A DNA stretch of 64,000 nt from Idiomarina abyssalis (GTDB taxonomy: Bacteria > Pseudomonadota > Gammaproteobacteria > Enterobacterales > Alteromonadaceae): NCBI RefSeq assembly GCF_900116625.1, contig NZ_FPBE01000008.1:1-64000 (forward strand). The letters are read 5' to 3'. Of the stretch, positions 1 through 11,956 are shown piece after piece. Within the stretch, counting starts at the first letter, position 1, and each line of letters opens with the position of its first letter. Below the pieces are notes generated by a model, which saw nothing but the letters and a program-made list of their open reading frames with translations, was not told the origin of the DNA and did not search any database. The position numbers and the translations under genes are program-made.

Positions 1-36
1 GCGTTCAATCTGAGCCATGATCAAACTCTTCAATTA
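1..36 (-). rRNA. rrs: 16S rRNA, 5' end only
   Basis: The reverse complement of the first 36 bases matches the universal start of bacterial 16S rRNA (AATTGAAGAGTTTGATCATGG, then CTCAGATTGAACGC). Only the first ~36 nucleotides are in the window; the gene runs off the left edge. The mature 5' end is placed at about position 35-36 by comparison with the E. coli 16S start. Its leader and promoters lie to the right, at 37-370. Confidence 0.95.
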
Positions 37-185
37 AAAGTAGTTCAATCAACTCAATGAATTACGCGTTTTTGCTTAGCTTCATAATGAAACTTTGCTG
101 AACACTCATTCAAAAGTTGCAATACAAATATTTCTGTTTGCTTACTTCTGCAAGTGCCCACACAGTTTGCTTGGCTTGATAGTAT

Positions 186-197
186 TGTTAAAGAGCG
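186..197 (-). promoter_or_regulatory. rrn leader boxA antitermination element
   Basis: On the minus strand this reads CGCTCTTTAACA, one base away from the boxA of E. coli rrn leaders (TGCTCTTTAACA). It lies between the predicted rrn promoters and the 16S start, as expected for Nus-dependent antitermination of rRNA transcription. Confidence 0.8.
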
Positions 198-223
198 TTG
201 CTTCTTTCGAAGCAGGGAGGCGT

Positions 224-251
224 ATTCTACACTTCCCAGTCGTTTCGTCAA
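224..251 (-). promoter_or_regulatory. rrn promoter, proximal (P2-like)
   Basis: On the minus strand a -35 box TTGACG (246-251) and a -10 box TAGAAT (224-229) are separated by 16 bp. They are followed by ACGCCTCCC, which resembles the GC-rich discriminator and start region of stringently controlled rRNA promoters. Upstream of boxA and the 16S gene. Confidence 0.75.
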
Positions 252-338
252 CCACTTTTTAGCGGCTTTTTTCAGCCCGGCTGAAACAAAACGCCGTTGC
301 CTGAATCCCTTCCGGATAACTCATGACAACGGCGGCGA

Positions 339-366
339 ATTATAGTGATCTCTCTGAGCCTTTCAA
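339..366 (-). promoter_or_regulatory. rrn promoter, distal (P1-like)
   Basis: On the minus strand TTGAAA (361-366) and a perfect TATAAT (339-344) are separated by 16 bp, followed by a GC-rich discriminator TCGCCGCCG. With the proximal promoter this gives a tandem arrangement typical of gammaproteobacterial rrn operons. It starts just downstream of the pssA stop codon, so the rrn operon has its own promoters. Confidence 0.75.
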
Positions 367-420
367 GATCTTTTTCGGACCACTTTGATCGTTTGCTCAG
401 AAGTTCACCAATTTGGTGTT

Positions 421-1248
421 TTAATCTTCTTTCTCAGTCTTTTCTGTTTCTTTTTTGGTCTCTTTATTGTCATTAAAGTCTGCGTCATCGTCGTCGTCAT
501 CACCAACGACATGGCCCAACTTCAATTTCTTCACATTCTTTATGGTTAATACCGGGCCTGACAAAGCATATAAAAAGAATATAGAGAACAGCACTAATGA
601 TGGTTGCGTCGCAACAATCACGAAAGCCAGTACAATGACCAGTATGACTAAAAATGAAACTTTACCTTTCCAGTCAACGTCTTTAAAAGAGTGGTAACGG
701 AAGTTGGTTACCATCAATAGGCCGGCACAAATGGTAACAACAGCAGCGAAGCCTGCTATATCGCTCCCTTCAACACCGTATTCAGAACCAACCCAGACTA
801 AACCGGCAACGATTGCTGCAGCGCTGGGTATAGCCAGCCCCTGAAAGAACTTTTTATCGGAAGAACCTAAGTTTGTATTAAAGCGCGCCAGGCGTAATGC
901 ACCACCAGCCACAAAAATAAATGCCGCTAACCAGCCAATTTTTCCGAGATCAGCCAAGGCATAGTTGTACATAACCAAAGCAGGTGCCATACCAAAGGAT
1001 ACAATATCGGCCATACTGTCGAATTCAGCACCGAAATCGCTCTCTGTATTGGTCATTCTTGCAACCCGACCGTCCAGCCCATCAAAAACCATTGCGATAA
1101 AAATTGCTACAGCCGCCTCTATAAAGCGATCGTTCATTGACGCAACTATGGCATAGAAGCCCGAAAACAGGCCTGCAGTTGTAAACAAGTTTGGCAATAA
1201 ATAGATACCGCGGCTCTTACCACTGGCATTTGAGCTGTCATTACTCAT
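421..1248 (-). CDS. pssA: CDP-diacylglycerol--serine O-phosphatidyltransferase
   Basis: This integral membrane enzyme makes phosphatidylserine from CDP-diacylglycerol and serine, the first step towards phosphatidylethanolamine. The 275-residue product carries the CDP-alcohol phosphotransferase signature DGx2ARx8Gx3Dx3D (D59-G60, A63-R64, G73, D77, D81), followed by several hydrophobic segments. The C-terminal 30 residues are strongly charged, with a run of six Asp followed by Lys/Glu-rich sequence, probably a cytoplasmic tail. The start is an ATG. It lies 88 bp downstream of clpB on the same strand and just before the rRNA promoters. This is the PssA of the multi-pass type II family, not the soluble E. 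coli type. Confidence 0.93.
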   Translation of the reverse strand: MSNDSSNASGKSRGIYLLPNLFTTAGLFSGFYAIVASMNDRFIEAAVAIFIAMVFDGLDGRVARMTNTESDFGAEFDSMADIVSFGMAPALVMYNYALADLGKIGWLAAFIFVAGGALRLARFNTNLGSSDKKFFQGLAIPSAAAIVAGLVWVGSEYGVEGSDIAGFAAVVTICAGLLMVTNFRYHSFKDVDWKGKVSFLVILVIVLAFVIVATQPSLVLFSIFFLYALSGPVLTIKNVKKLKLGHVVGDDDDDDADFNDNKETKKETEKTEKED

Positions 1249-1336
1249 GTATAAAACACTCTTTAGTCACTAATATGAAAGTAGTCAGGTTATCACATTA
1301 GGGCTTCGAACAGGAAATGCCCGAAGCTCTGTGTGG

Positions 1337-3910
1337 TTATTGCGTGATCACTAACCGCTCATTTTCAACACTTACTTTGATCGGTTTAGCAGGCTCAAGT
1401 TCCCCTGACAAGATTTTTTGCGCTAACGGGTTTTCCAGCTCATGCTGAATTGCACGTTTAAGAGGGCGTGCCCCGAACACAGGATCGAACCCAGTTCTAG
1501 CAAGGTGAGATAAAGCGTCATCATCCAACTCAAGCTGATACTCTTTTTCTTCCAGGCGCTTATAAAGAAGCTGCAACTGGAACTGCGCAATAGAGCGAAT
1601 TTCACTTTCTCCAAGAGGATGGAAAACAACGGTTTCATCCACACGGTTAATGAACTCCGGACGGAAATGATGCGCCAGCACTTCCATTACCTCAGCCTTC
1701 ATCTGCTCATAAGTATGCTCTTTGGCATGCTCCTGAATTAAATCGGAGCCAAGGTTAGAGGTCATAATAATAACGGTGTTTTTGAAATCGACCGTACGCC
1801 CCTGCCCATCGGTTAGGCGGCCATCGTCCAATACCTGCAATAAGACATTAAAGACATCTGGGTGAGCCTTCTCAATTTCGTCGAGCAAAATTACCGAATA
1901 GGGTTTACGCCGCACGGCTTCGGTTAAGTAGCCACCTTCTTCGTAGCCAACATAGCCAGGAGGCGCACCAACCAGGCGAGCAACCGAATGCTTCTCCATA
2001 AACTCGGACATATCAATACGTACCATCGCATGGTCAGTATCAAACATGAAGTTAGCTAAAGCCTTAGATAATTCAGTTTTACCCACACCGGTTGGACCAA
2101 GGAATAAGAATGAACCAATAGGACGGTTTGGATCCCCAAGCCCTGCGCGTGAACGACGAATCGCATTGGAAACCGCATCTACGGCTTCATTCTGACCCAC
2201 TACCCGACTGTGGATTTGCTCTTCCATGTGCAACAGCTTTTCGCGCTCGCCTTCGAGCATTCTGTTAACCGGAATACCCGTCCAGCGTGACAATACGTCA
2301 GCAATTTCTTCTTCGGTAACACGGTTTTTGAGCAAGCTCATATCCTGCATTTCAGCCTGTAAGGCTAAATCCAGCTGTCGCTCCAGTTCAGGAATACGAC
2401 CATACTGAAGTTCAGACATACGGTTTAAGTCACCGGCGCGACGAGCAATATCCATATCGGTACGAGCCTGTTCTAACTGAGCTTTAATATGCTGGGTACC
2501 TTGTACCGCCGCTTTCTCAGTATTCCAGATCTCTTCCAGTTCTTCGTATTTACGTTCTTGTTCATCAAGCTCGCCGTGCAGAATTTCCAGACGTTTCTTG
2601 CTGGCATCATCTTTTTCTTTCTGCAACGCCTGACGTTCAAGCTTCAACTGAATAATCCGGCGCTCCAGACGATCCAAATCTTCCGGCTTAGAGTCGATTT
2701 GCATACGAATACTTGATGCCGCCTCGTCAATTAAGTCGATAGCCTTATCCGGCAGTTTACGGTCACTGATATAGCGATGCGATAAAGACGCCGCGGCCAC
2801 AATGGCCGGGTCTGTAATTTCTACCGAATGGTGTAGTTCGTAGCGCTCTTTCAAACCACGTAAAATAGCAATGGTGTCTTCCACGTTCGGTTCTTCCACC
2901 AAAACTTTCTGGAAGCGTCGTTCAAGTGCCGCATCTTTTTCAATATACTGGCGGTATTCATCCAGCGTAGTAGCGCCAACACAGTGCAGTTCTCCACGAG
3001 CCAGGGCAGGCTTCAACATGTTGCCGGCATCCATCGCACCGTCCGCTTTACCTGCACCAACCATAGTGTGCATCTCGTCAATGAACAAAATGATGCGGCC
3101 TTCTTCTTTAGAAAGCTCGGTTAATAAAGCTTTGAGTCGCTCTTCAAACTCACCACGGAATTTTGCGCCCGCTAATAACGCGCCCAAGTCCAGAGACAAT
3201 ACCCGTTTATGCTTTAAGCCTTCAGGTACTTCACCGTTAACGATGCGCTGTGCCAGTCCTTCTACAATGGCGGTTTTACCAACACCTGGCTCACCTATAA
3301 GAACCGGGTTGTTTTTTGTGCGGCGCTGCAATACCTGAATCGTCCGGCGAATTTCTTCATCACGGCCAATAACAGGGTCTAGCTTGCCCTGCTCCGCACG
3401 TTCGGTTAAATCTATGGTGTACTTGTCCAGCGCCTGGCGTTTATCTTCGGCATTGGGGTCATCCACTTTTTCACCATCGCGAATGTCGTTAATGGCTTTT
3501 TCCAGCGCATCACGTTTTATTCCCTGCTGACGAAAAATATCGCCCAGCTTGCCTTTATCTTCCGTTGCAGCCAGCAAAAACAGTTCCGACGAAATGTACG
3601 AATCATTTCGTTTCTGCGCGTATTTATCGCAAAGATTCAAAAGTTGAGCTGTGTTTTGCGATAACTGAACGTCACCACCGGTGCCTTCAACCTGAGGTAA
3701 GGCATCCAGAGATTTCGACAGATTTGCTCTGAACTGGGGAATGTCCACGCCCAGCATCGTAAATAAAGGGCGCACTGAGCCACCATTTTGATCCAACAGT
3801 GCCTGCATTAAATGGACGGGTTCTATGAATTGATGGTCACGTCCCAGAGCAATTGACTGAGCATCAGCAATTGCCATCTGAAACTTACTGGTAAATTTAT
3901 CGTGTCGCAT
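1337..3910 (-). CDS. clpB: ATP-dependent disaggregase ClpB
   Basis: ClpB is the hexameric Hsp100 disaggregase that threads aggregated proteins through its pore together with DnaK. The 857-residue product has the family's usual length and layout: Clp N-domain (about 1-145), a first AAA+ module with Walker A GEPGVGKT (206-213) and Walker B FIDEMH (~275), a long charged coiled-coil middle domain (~410-530), and a second AAA+ module with Walker A GPTGVGKT (~605) and Walker [11 protein letters not shown]. The start ATG follows a GAGGAA ribosome site. A heat-shock-type promoter lies 30-60 bp upstream, so expression is expected to rise with protein damage. Confidence 0.97.
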   Translation of the reverse strand: MRHDKFTSKFQMAIADAQSIALGRDHQFIEPVHLMQALLDQNGGSVRPLFTMLGVDIPQFRANLSKSLDALPQVEGTGGDVQLSQNTAQLLNLCDKYAQKRNDSYISSELFLLAATEDKGKLGDIFRQQGIKRDALEKAINDIRDGEKVDDPNAEDKRQALDKYTIDLTERAEQGKLDPVIGRDEEIRRTIQVLQRRTKNNPVLIGEPGVGKTAIVEGLAQRIVNGEVPEGLKHKRVLSLDLGALLAGAKFRGEFEERLKALLTELSKEEGRIILFIDEMHTMVGAGKADGAMDAGNMLKPALARGELHCVGATTLDEYRQYIEKDAALERRFQKVLVEEPNVEDTIAILRGLKERYELHHSVEITDPAIVAAASLSHRYISDRKLPDKAIDLIDEAASSIRMQIDSKPEDLDRLERRIIQLKLERQALQKEKDDASKKRLEILHGELDEQERKYEELEEIWNTEKAAVQGTQHIKAQLEQARTDMDIARRAGDLNRMSELQYGRIPELERQLDLALQAEMQDMSLLKNRVTEEEIADVLSRWTGIPVNRMLEGEREKLLHMEEQIHSRVVGQNEAVDAVSNAIRRSRAGLGDPNRPIGSFLFLGPTGVGKTELSKALANFMFDTDHAMVRIDMSEFMEKHSVARLVGAPPGYVGYEEGGYLTEAVRRKPYSVILLDEIEKAHPDVFNVLLQVLDDGRLTDGQGRTVDFKNTVIIMTSNLGSDLIQEHAKEHTYEQMKAEVMEVLAHHFRPEFINRVDETVVFHPLGESEIRSIAQFQLQLLYKRLEEKEYQLELDDDALSHLARTGFDPVFGARPLKRAIQHELENPLAQKILSGELEPAKPIKVSVENERLVITQ

Positions 3911-3943
3911 CGGTACTTCCTCACTTAATTCTTTCGTTAAGTT

Positions 3944-3973
3944 AAATGTGGGTACTTTTTGCGCATTTTCAAG
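3944..3973 (-). promoter_or_regulatory. sigma-32 heat-shock promoter of clpB
   Basis: On the minus strand CTTGAAA (3967-3973) and CCACATTT (3944-3951) are separated by 15 bp. The -35 matches the sigma-32 consensus CTTGAAA exactly, and the -10 differs from CCCCATNT by one base. It starts immediately after the pgeF stop codon and points into clpB, the expected position. Confidence 0.8.
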
Positions 3974-3982
3974 TGATTAAAA

Positions 3983-4717
3983 TTAATTTCGCCAAATAAT
4001 TGACGCAAACCTTGCTGCAGCTTTCTCCTTACGCCACGAGTACCAGCTTGTGTTATTGCGGACAGTGCATTCGGCACTTTGGGTAATATTTTTGACTCCC
4101 GTGCGTAAACACTCGGCCTCTGCAATTGAGGTTAAATCGGCTAACCATTTACCAGAGTGAGAAAGAAAGTATTCCGCATTAGATGAATCGCGAGCAACAA
4201 AAGCATCTCGTACGTCATCTCCGACTTCAAAGGCCGAAGCGCCGATAGACGGTCCTATCCAAATTCGAATGTTAGCCGCCGGTGCTTTAAAGCTTGCCAG
4301 AGCATTTTGTAATACTCCGTCGGCTAAACCACGCCACCCGGCGTGCACGGCTGCAATTTCTTTTCCGTCATCTGAACAACAAAGAATAGGCAGACAGTCT
4401 GCGGTTAGCACAGCGCAGACGCTCTGAGGTGAACTGCTGTAAGCGGCATCAGCAACCGCTGATTTAAAAGGCCAATCCAAAACCTTATTGGTATGCTGTT
4501 GCTGCAGCCAGGTAACTGCGGTTGGTAGCCTAAGTGAACGTTGCAGTTGCCGGCGACGCAGCAGAACAGCAGCCGGGTCATCTCCCACATGAACCGCTAA
4601 ATTGCCAAACTCTCTGGTTGTCACTGCCGCATGAACGTTCGGCGGCAGTTCCCAGTCCGGCGTTAAAATGGCTTCATGCCGATTTAAAGCGTTCGTTATC
4701 AACTCGCAACTCTTCAA
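3983..4717 (-). CDS. pgeF: PgeF/YfiH family peptidoglycan editing factor (multicopper polyphenol oxidase fold)
   Basis: Members of this family (YfiH, LACC1) act on purine nucleosides or correct wrongly built muropeptides; the E. coli protein is called PgeF. The 244-residue product shows the family metal ligands: a His in the QQQHTNK motif, Cys in TADCLP and His in AVHAGWRG. No in-frame ATG precedes the conserved region, so the start is taken as a TTG at 4717; this overlaps the end of rluD by 44 bp and suggests translational coupling. A later TTG at about 4702 is also possible. The rluD-pgeF pairing and the clpB neighbour match the common gammaproteobacterial order. Confidence 0.85.
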   Translation of the reverse strand: MKSCELITNALNRHEAILTPDWELPPNVHAAVTTREFGNLAVHVGDDPAAVLLRRRQLQRSLRLPTAVTWLQQQHTNKVLDWPFKSAVADAAYSSSPQSVCAVLTADCLPILCCSDDGKEIAAVHAGWRGLADGVLQNALASFKAPAANIRIWIGPSIGASAFEVGDDVRDAFVARDSSNAEYFLSHSGKWLADLTSIAEAECLRTGVKNITQSAECTVRNNTSWYSWRKEKAAARFASIIWRN

Positions 4718-5642
4718 TCAAATATTGAAAATCTTTAGGGCGCGGAACATTAAACTCCAGCCAGTCCCCGGTAATTGGGTGGTGCAAGCCCAGCGATGCC
4801 GCATGTAGCGCCTGGCGATTAAACCCTCGCAAGGTTTGCAATAGACGATCTTCAGCCTGTTTGGGCGGACGCGGGCGACCACCGTAGGTTAAATCACCGA
4901 CCAAGGGGTGCCGAATGTGCGCCATATGCACGCGAATTTGGTGAGTTCGGCCGGACTCTAAACGCAAGCGCAATAAGGTATGTGCTCTATAACGGTCCAA
5001 CACACGATAATGAGTAACCGCCGGTTTCCCAGACTGCACAACTGCCATATGTGTGCGTTTCGTCGGATGACGTCCAATAGGCTCATCAACCATACCACCC
5101 GCTGTCATAACGCCATTACAAACAGCCTCGTACTCACGGGTGATTTCCCGGGCCTGCATCATTGACACTAATTGAGTCTGCGCCGGTACATTACGCGCTA
5201 CCACCATTAACCCGGTGGTATCTTTGTCTAAACGATGAATAATTCCCGCTCGTGGCACGAGGTCGAGTTGCGGAGCATAGTGTAGCAAACCGTTTAATAG
5301 GGTTCTGTCAGGTGCACCGGCTCCGGGGTGAACAACCAGCCCGGCAGGTTTGTTGATAACAAGAATGTCCTCGTCTTCATATACGATGTCCAGTTCTACC
5401 AGTTGTGCTTCATGCCGCTCTTCACTCTCAATTTCAGCGTCCACAGCAACTAAGCTACCGGCAACCACTTTTTCTCGCGGTTTTTCGATAACTTTTGTAT
5501 CAACGGTCACTTTTCCATCGGTTATCCAGCTTTTTAGCCTTGACCGGGAGTAGTCGGGGAACAACTCTGCAAGTGCCTGGTCTAATCTTTTTCCAGCCAG
5601 AGACTCGGTAACAATGGCTTCTAATTCAATGCTTTTGTTCAT
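4674..5642 (-). CDS. rluD: 23S rRNA pseudouridine synthase D
   Basis: RluD makes the three pseudouridines of helix 69 in 23S rRNA, which are important for ribosome assembly. The 322-residue product has an N-terminal S4 RNA-binding domain (~1-80) and the RluA-family catalytic motif HRLDKDTTG, with the active-site Asp at residue 139, the same number as in E. coli. Reading could extend upstream to 5750, but the family starts at MNKSIELEA, so the ATG at 5642 is chosen; the longer form would overlap the bamD promoter region. Divergent from bamD and overlapping pgeF downstream. Confidence 0.93.
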   Translation of the reverse strand: MNKSIELEAIVTESLAGKRLDQALAELFPDYSRSRLKSWITDGKVTVDTKVIEKPREKVVAGSLVAVDAEIESEERHEAQLVELDIVYEDEDILVINKPAGLVVHPGAGAPDRTLLNGLLHYAPQLDLVPRAGIIHRLDKDTTGLMVVARNVPAQTQLVSMMQAREITREYEAVCNGVMTAGGMVDEPIGRHPTKRTHMAVVQSGKPAVTHYRVLDRYRAHTLLRLRLESGRTHQIRVHMAHIRHPLVGDLTYGGRPRPPKQAEDRLLQTLRGFNRQALHAASLGLHHPITGDWLEFNVPRPKDFQYLIEELRVDNERFKSA

Positions 5643-5753
5643 ATATTGGGTTTCGACTGTCAAAGCCTTTACGGCTGCGTTAGAATGCAAGAATATGCTA
5701 GTGTAACGGTTTGCCGGTGCAGCGCCAAAAAAATAAAGGGAATCCTTCATAAT

Positions 5754-6524
5754 ATGTTTAGTAATAAGTTAGGCCGAAGCGTCGTTTTATCATCGGTTCT
5801 GGGGTTAATGTTAGCTGGTTGCTCAAGTCAATCAGAAGAAGAACAGGTGTCAAAAACACAAATAGAAGCTATGTATGACCAGGCTCAGGAGAGCATGTCC
5901 AACGGCAACTTAAATTTGGCACAAGAACAATTGTCAAACCTTAATCGCCGTTATCCTTTTGGTCCTTTCGCTCATCAAATTCAGTTAGATCTTATCTATC
6001 TACACTACAAGTTAGATAATACTGACGAAGCCCTGGCCGCTATCGATCGCTTTATTAGTCTTAACCCAAACCATAAAGATGTGGATTACGCACTTTATAT
6101 GCGTGGGCTGGTAAACCAGAGAGCGGAACATAATGCGATACACGAACTCGCAGGTGTTGATCGTTCCGATCGTGACTCTTCAATGGCTCAGGAAGCGTTT
6201 AAAGATTTTGCTGAACTCATCCGCAAATATCCGGACAGTGGATACGCAGCAGACGCTAAACAACGTTTAATTGCATTAAAAAGCCGTTTAGCTAAGAAAG
6301 AACTGGCAATTGCGCAATACTATATGGAGCGTCAGGCTTATTTAGCAGCAGCTAACCGTGGACGTTATGTATTAGAACACTTCTCGGACACACCGGAAGT
6401 AGAAAACGCATTAGCCATTATGGTAGAAAGTTACGATCAGCTTGAATTGCCTGAATTACGTGAAGACGCAATGAAGGTATTGCGAGCTAACTTCCCTAAT
6501 AATCAGTTAGTTTCAGCTCGCTAA
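5754..6524 (+). CDS. bamD: Outer membrane assembly lipoprotein BamD
   Basis: BamD is the essential lipoprotein of the BAM complex that inserts beta-barrel proteins into the outer membrane. The 256-residue product begins with a lipoprotein signal peptide ending in the lipobox LAGC, so Cys23 is the predicted lipidated residue. The rest is helical, with TPR-like repeats as expected (ALAAIDRFISLNPNH and neighbours). The reading frame is open further upstream, but the ATG at 5754 gives the proper signal peptide and has a purine-rich AAGGGA site about 11 bp before it. Divergent from rluD. Confidence 0.95.
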   Translation: MFSNKLGRSVVLSSVLGLMLAGCSSQSEEEQVSKTQIEAMYDQAQESMSNGNLNLAQEQLSNLNRRYPFGPFAHQIQLDLIYLHYKLDNTDEALAAIDRFISLNPNHKDVDYALYMRGLVNQRAEHNAIHELAGVDRSDRDSSMAQEAFKDFAELIRKYPDSGYAADAKQRLIALKSRLAKKELAIAQYYMERQAYLAAANRGRYVLEHFSDTPEVENALAIMVESYDQLELPELREDAMKVLRANFPNNQLVSAR

Positions 6525-6540
6525 TTTTAACTATTCAGTC

Positions 6541-8532
<1,992 letters not shown>

Positions 8533-8574
8533 AACTGCTCAGTCCAAATTTGCCATTGCCGATATCGGCCCGAA

Positions 8575-8604
8575 TGGGGCGGAATGATATAGCAGCCCGC
8601 CCCA
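8575..8604 (-). terminator. Perfect 8-bp hairpin between flhB and nadE
   Basis: On the minus strand TGGGGCGG and CCGCCCCA form a perfect 8-bp stem with a 14-base loop, just after the flhB stop. There is no clear T-tract, so it may be a weak terminator or an RNA-stabilising 3' end of the long flagellar transcript. A possible nadE promoter (TTGCGC, 17 bp, TATCAT) overlaps it. Confidence 0.45.
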
Positions 8605-8620
8605 ACGCGCAAATGATGGA

Positions 8621-9748
8621 TTAATAGCGCAGGTCATCCGGAATGTCTTTATCGGTTGGTGGCTTCTTAGGGCGCTTAGCCTGACCTTGCTTAAACATTC
8701 GTAACTGATAGACATAAGCCAGAATTTGCGCCACAGCAATAAACAGACCTTTGGGAATTTCCTTTTCAAGTTCCGTGGTGTGATAAATTGAACGAGCAAG
8801 CCCCGGTGAAGCGACCAGAGGAATTTCATATTCCAGTGCAATTTCCCGGATTTTTGCTGCCGTTTCATCGGTTCCTTTTGCCAGCAAGACTGGCGCCTGA
8901 GCGCCTCCGTCTTCATATTTTAACGCGACCGCATAGTGCGTCGGGTTGGTAACCACAACATCAGCCTTCGGAACTTCCTGCATCATACGGCGGTTAGCCA
9001 TTTCCATCTGCAAACGGCGAATACGACCTTTAACTTCGGGGCTCCCTTCGGTGTCTTTATGTTCGTCTTTGACTTCCTGCTTACTCATTTTTAAGTCTTT
9101 ATTATGCTTCCAGAGTTGGAACGGCGCATCAATAACGACAATTAAAAACATTGAGCAACACAGCAGTAAAAACATCCAGAGCAGCGTATCCAGCGCATTG
9201 CCAACCATAGTTGGCATTTGCCCCATAGACATCTGCAATATGTCGACAAACTGCCACTTTAATAAGAAATATGCGGAAACCGCGACCACCATAAACTTGG
9301 CAATAGCTTTGACCAACTCCACCAACGCCTGAACACCAAACATGCGCTTAAAACCGTTAAGCGGACTCATTCGGTTGAACTTGGGTGCCATTGCCTGAGC
9401 GGAGAAGTTAATGCCGCCAAGCCAACTGTTTCCGAGGAAGGTAAAGACAACAATAAAGGCAAAAATGCTCAGAATGGGCCATAGGATCTCGCCAAAAGAA
9501 ACAGCGAATGCCTCATAGATTTTAGTGGTATCAAAGGCCTGTTGTCGGTCAATGGTGAACATGGTCTCAAACACATTCCGCACGGCCCGATACAGCGCAC
9601 CGCCAAACCAAAAGAAAGCGACCGCTGCGCTGACCAATACAAAGGCTGTTCCCATCTCCTTTGAACGAGCAATTTGCCCTTTTTCACGGGCCTGCTGTTT
9701 TCGTCGCTCCGTGGGGTCTTCAGTACGTTCCTGATCAGTTTCAGCCAT
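8621..9748 (-). CDS. flhB: Flagellar export switch protein FlhB
   Basis: FlhB is the inner-membrane component of the flagellar type III export gate that switches substrate class from rod/hook to filament after contact with FliK. The 375-residue product has four transmembrane segments in the N-terminal half and a cytoplasmic domain with the autocleavage motif NPTH (268-271). The N-terminal GERTEDPTERRKQQAREKGQ-type charged region is typical. ATG start at 9748, 30 bp after fliR. It is the last flagellar gene here; flhA, usually next, is absent and its place is taken by nadE. Confidence 0.96.
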   Translation of the reverse strand: MAETDQERTEDPTERRKQQAREKGQIARSKEMGTAFVLVSAAVAFFWFGGALYRAVRNVFETMFTIDRQQAFDTTKIYEAFAVSFGEILWPILSIFAFIVVFTFLGNSWLGGINFSAQAMAPKFNRMSPLNGFKRMFGVQALVELVKAIAKFMVVAVSAYFLLKWQFVDILQMSMGQMPTMVGNALDTLLWMFLLLCCSMFLIVVIDAPFQLWKHNKDLKMSKQEVKDEHKDTEGSPEVKGRIRRLQMEMANRRMMQEVPKADVVVTNPTHYAVALKYEDGGAQAPVLLAKGTDETAAKIREIALEYEIPLVASPGLARSIYHTTELEKEIPKGLFIAVAQILAYVYQLRMFKQGQAKRPKKPPTDKDIPDDLRY

Positions 9749-9778
9749 GCTTATTGCCCTTTGTCAGCAAAAGTCGAT

Positions 9779-10564
9779 TTAAGCGCATTGACTACCCAGT
9801 ATTTCACACATGGTCTGCACAACCCGAGCCCACTGATTCTCGAAATGAAAGATAAAACCGCCCATAGTCAACCACACAACCACCAAACCACTGACCATGG
9901 TTATAGGGAAACCAATCGCAAATATGTTCAATTGCGGTGCGGCGCGAGTCATAACACCAAAGCTCAGGTTAATTAAAAGCAGGGCAATGACTCCGGACAA
10001 CATTGCCGTTAACGCAGCAGAGAACATATAAACGCCCCATTCGGCCACAGCAAATAAAGCATCGGCATCGAGTCCTGTCATACCAACGGGTATTGCATCA
10101 AAACTGGCAACCACCATATGAATCATTAGCAGGTGACCGTCGAATGCCAGAAACACCAAACTTGCCAGCATTAAAAAGAATTGTGCAATAACCGGTACTT
10201 GCTGCCCGTTGGTGGGGTCGACCATAGACGCAAAGCCCAGGCCAATCTGCATCGCAATGATCTGTCCACCTAAAACAAAGGTCTGCAGAAATAGAATAGA
10301 GAGCAAGCCCAGGGCAACACCAATAACAACTTGTTGAGCCGTTACCACAAAGCCGCCGACCGACATCATTTCAACACCGGCATCAACCTCCGGCAGTGCC
10401 GGCGATACAGCAAGAATAATAGCTAAAGATAAGAAGATCTTAATACGGGAATTAACAATGGTGCCGGAGAAAAGCGCCATGCTCATTATCATTGAAGACA
10501 CCCGGGTCAAAGGCCACAGGTGCTGCTCCAACCACTCGAGCACAACGGAGGTTACCAGATCCAT
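9779..10564 (-). CDS. fliR: Flagellar biosynthetic protein FliR
   Basis: FliR forms the export gate of the flagellar type III system together with FliP and FliQ. The 261-residue product is almost entirely hydrophobic with about six membrane segments and shows the FliR-conserved stretches around GLGFASMVDPTNG and the ATRAAPQLNIFAIGFP-like loop. Its ATG overlaps the fliQ stop by one base, indicating translational coupling. Confidence 0.95.
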   Translation of the reverse strand: MDLVTSVVLEWLEQHLWPLTRVSSMIMSMALFSGTIVNSRIKIFLSLAIILAVSPALPEVDAGVEMMSVGGFVVTAQQVVIGVALGLLSILFLQTFVLGGQIIAMQIGLGFASMVDPTNGQQVPVIAQFFLMLASLVFLAFDGHLLMIHMVVASFDAIPVGMTGLDADALFAVAEWGVYMFSAALTAMLSGVIALLLINLSFGVMTRAAPQLNIFAIGFPITMVSGLVVVWLTMGGFIFHFENQWARVVQTMCEILGSQCA

Positions 10565-10833
10565 CAGCCGACCACTTCGGGTATCCGGTTAAACATCTCT
10601 ATGGTGAAGTCCATCACCGTCTCTGTCAGAAAATGCCCACCAAGGCCAATAACCGCAAGAGTGACTAATAGGCGCGGTAAAAAACTTAATGTTTGTTCGT
10701 TAATTGACGTAGCCGCCTGGAAAACGGCGACCACCAGACCAACCAACAGGCCCGGCACGATAATAAAAGCCACCATAATGACAATTGTCTTTAAGGCTTC
10801 CTGGAAAATGTCGAGAAACATTTCTGGTGACAT
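10564..10833 (-). CDS. fliQ: Flagellar biosynthetic protein FliQ
   Basis: FliQ is the small export-gate subunit. The 89-residue product has two transmembrane helices and the conserved N-terminal segment followed by AAFIIVPGLLVGLVVAVFQA and QAATSINEQTLSFLPR, which is diagnostic for FliQ/SpaQ. It lies 8 bp after fliP and overlaps fliR by one base. Confidence 0.95.
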   Translation of the reverse strand: MSPEMFLDIFQEALKTIVIMVAFIIVPGLLVGLVVAVFQAATSINEQTLSFLPRLLVTLAVIGLGGHFLTETVMDFTIEMFNRIPEVVG

Positions 10834-10841
10834 AGTGCCTC

Positions 10842-11588
10842 CTAGACCCCGAAACTTCCGGCCAGGGTACTCATGGTTAAACTCCAGCCATCAACCAGCA
10901 CAAACAACATGAGCTTGAAGGGTAGCGAAACAATCATGGGGGACAACATCATCATACCCATGGCCATGAGAACACTGGCAACCACCAGGTCAATAATCAA
11001 AAACGGAATAAAGAGCATGAAACCTATTTGAAAGGCCGTTTTTAGCTCGGAGGTAATAAAAGACGGAATAAGTACCGACATGGGCACATCCTCCGGCTCT
11101 TCCACACCTTCTGTGCCCGAAATTTCTACAAAAGTTTCTAAATCCGTTAACCGCGTCTGCGCCAGCATAAAGGCCTTTATTGGAGCCTTCGCTCTGTCGA
11201 CAGCCTCCATCGACTGTATCTCTTCATTTAAGTACGGTTGCAGCGCTTTGTCGTTTATTTCGTTCAGTACCGGCGTCATAATAAAAAAGCTGAGAAATAA
11301 CGCGATACCCAGCAACACCTGATTAGAAGGCGATTGCTGCAGACCAATTGCCTGACGCAAAATGGCCAGAACAATAATAATTCGGGTAAACGACGTCATC
11401 ATGATGACCATGGCAGGAATGAAGGTCAGTGCCGTCATTATTGCCAGAATTTGCAGGGTTACGGAATACTCTTCACTTCCATCCGGATTTGTTTTCACCG
11501 TAACGGCGGAAATATCCTGCCAGGCAAATGCCTGATCCGGCAGCAAACACAAAAGGGTTAAAATACTAAGCCACAACCAGCGGTTCAT
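10842..11588 (-). CDS. fliP: Flagellar biosynthetic protein FliP
   Basis: FliP is the core pore subunit of the flagellar export gate. The 248-residue product begins with a cleavable signal peptide (residues 1-22, cut predicted after AFA), as known for FliP, then a periplasmic part and membrane segments with the signatures [17 protein letters not shown] and [16 protein letters not shown]. Its ATG overlaps the end of fliO by four bases. Confidence 0.96.
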   Translation of the reverse strand: MNRWLWLSILTLLCLLPDQAFAWQDISAVTVKTNPDGSEEYSVTLQILAIMTALTFIPAMVIMMTSFTRIIIVLAILRQAIGLQQSPSNQVLLGIALFLSFFIMTPVLNEINDKALQPYLNEEIQSMEAVDRAKAPIKAFMLAQTRLTDLETFVEISGTEGVEEPEDVPMSVLIPSFITSELKTAFQIGFMLFIPFLIIDLVVASVLMAMGMMMLSPMIVSLPFKLMLFVLVDGWSLTMSTLAGSFGV

Positions 11589-11956
11589 TGTTCTTCTTTT
11601 CCTTCCAGGTTGATATCGCTCGGGAGTTCTTTTAAACAGTCTATGCGTTGTTGGGTAACACCAAGCAACAGTTTTTGTCCACCCACTTCAACAATCACTA
11701 ACCGCTCTTTTGTTCCTAAAGATACGCTACTCAATACTTTCATACCAGACGCGCCCTGAAACTTCAGGTTAAAGCGCTTTAAAAGCGAAGCCAACACAAC
11801 TATCACCGCCAAAACGGCAAAAAGCGCCAAAACCATGGCGCCTATGTCATTGCCCGAGATAATGCCGGCTTTCTCTTCTGTCTGAGCGTATGCTGCAGAA
11901 GGAATAAGCAGCAAACTAGCGAAGCTTACGAATACGTTCAATCTGACTAATAACAT
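11585..11956 (-). CDS. fliO: Flagellar protein FliO
   Basis: FliO is a membrane chaperone-like factor that helps FliP assemble. The 123-residue product has an N-terminal signal-like hydrophobic segment, one further transmembrane helix ([19 protein letters not shown]) and the FliO C-terminal part with [22 protein letters not shown]. The start ATG at 11956 lies inside fliN, giving a 41-bp overlap; sequence conservation in FliO is low, so the exact start is less certain than the identity. Confidence 0.88.
   Translation of the reverse strand: MLLVRLNVFVSFASLLLIPSAAYAQTEEKAGIISGNDIGAMVLALFAVLAVIVVLASLLKRFNLKFQGASGMKVLSSVSLGTKERLVIVEVGGQKLLLGVTQQRIDCLKELPSDINLEGKEEQ

Noticed and set aside
406-418. 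CACCAATTTGGTG palindrome after pssA
   Set aside because: The loop would have one base and no T-tract follows, so it is not a terminator; it could be a protein site, but nothing else supports that.
2871-3338. 155-codon open frame antisense to clpB
   Set aside because: It lies opposite the first AAA+ domain of ClpB; composition fits a shadow frame.
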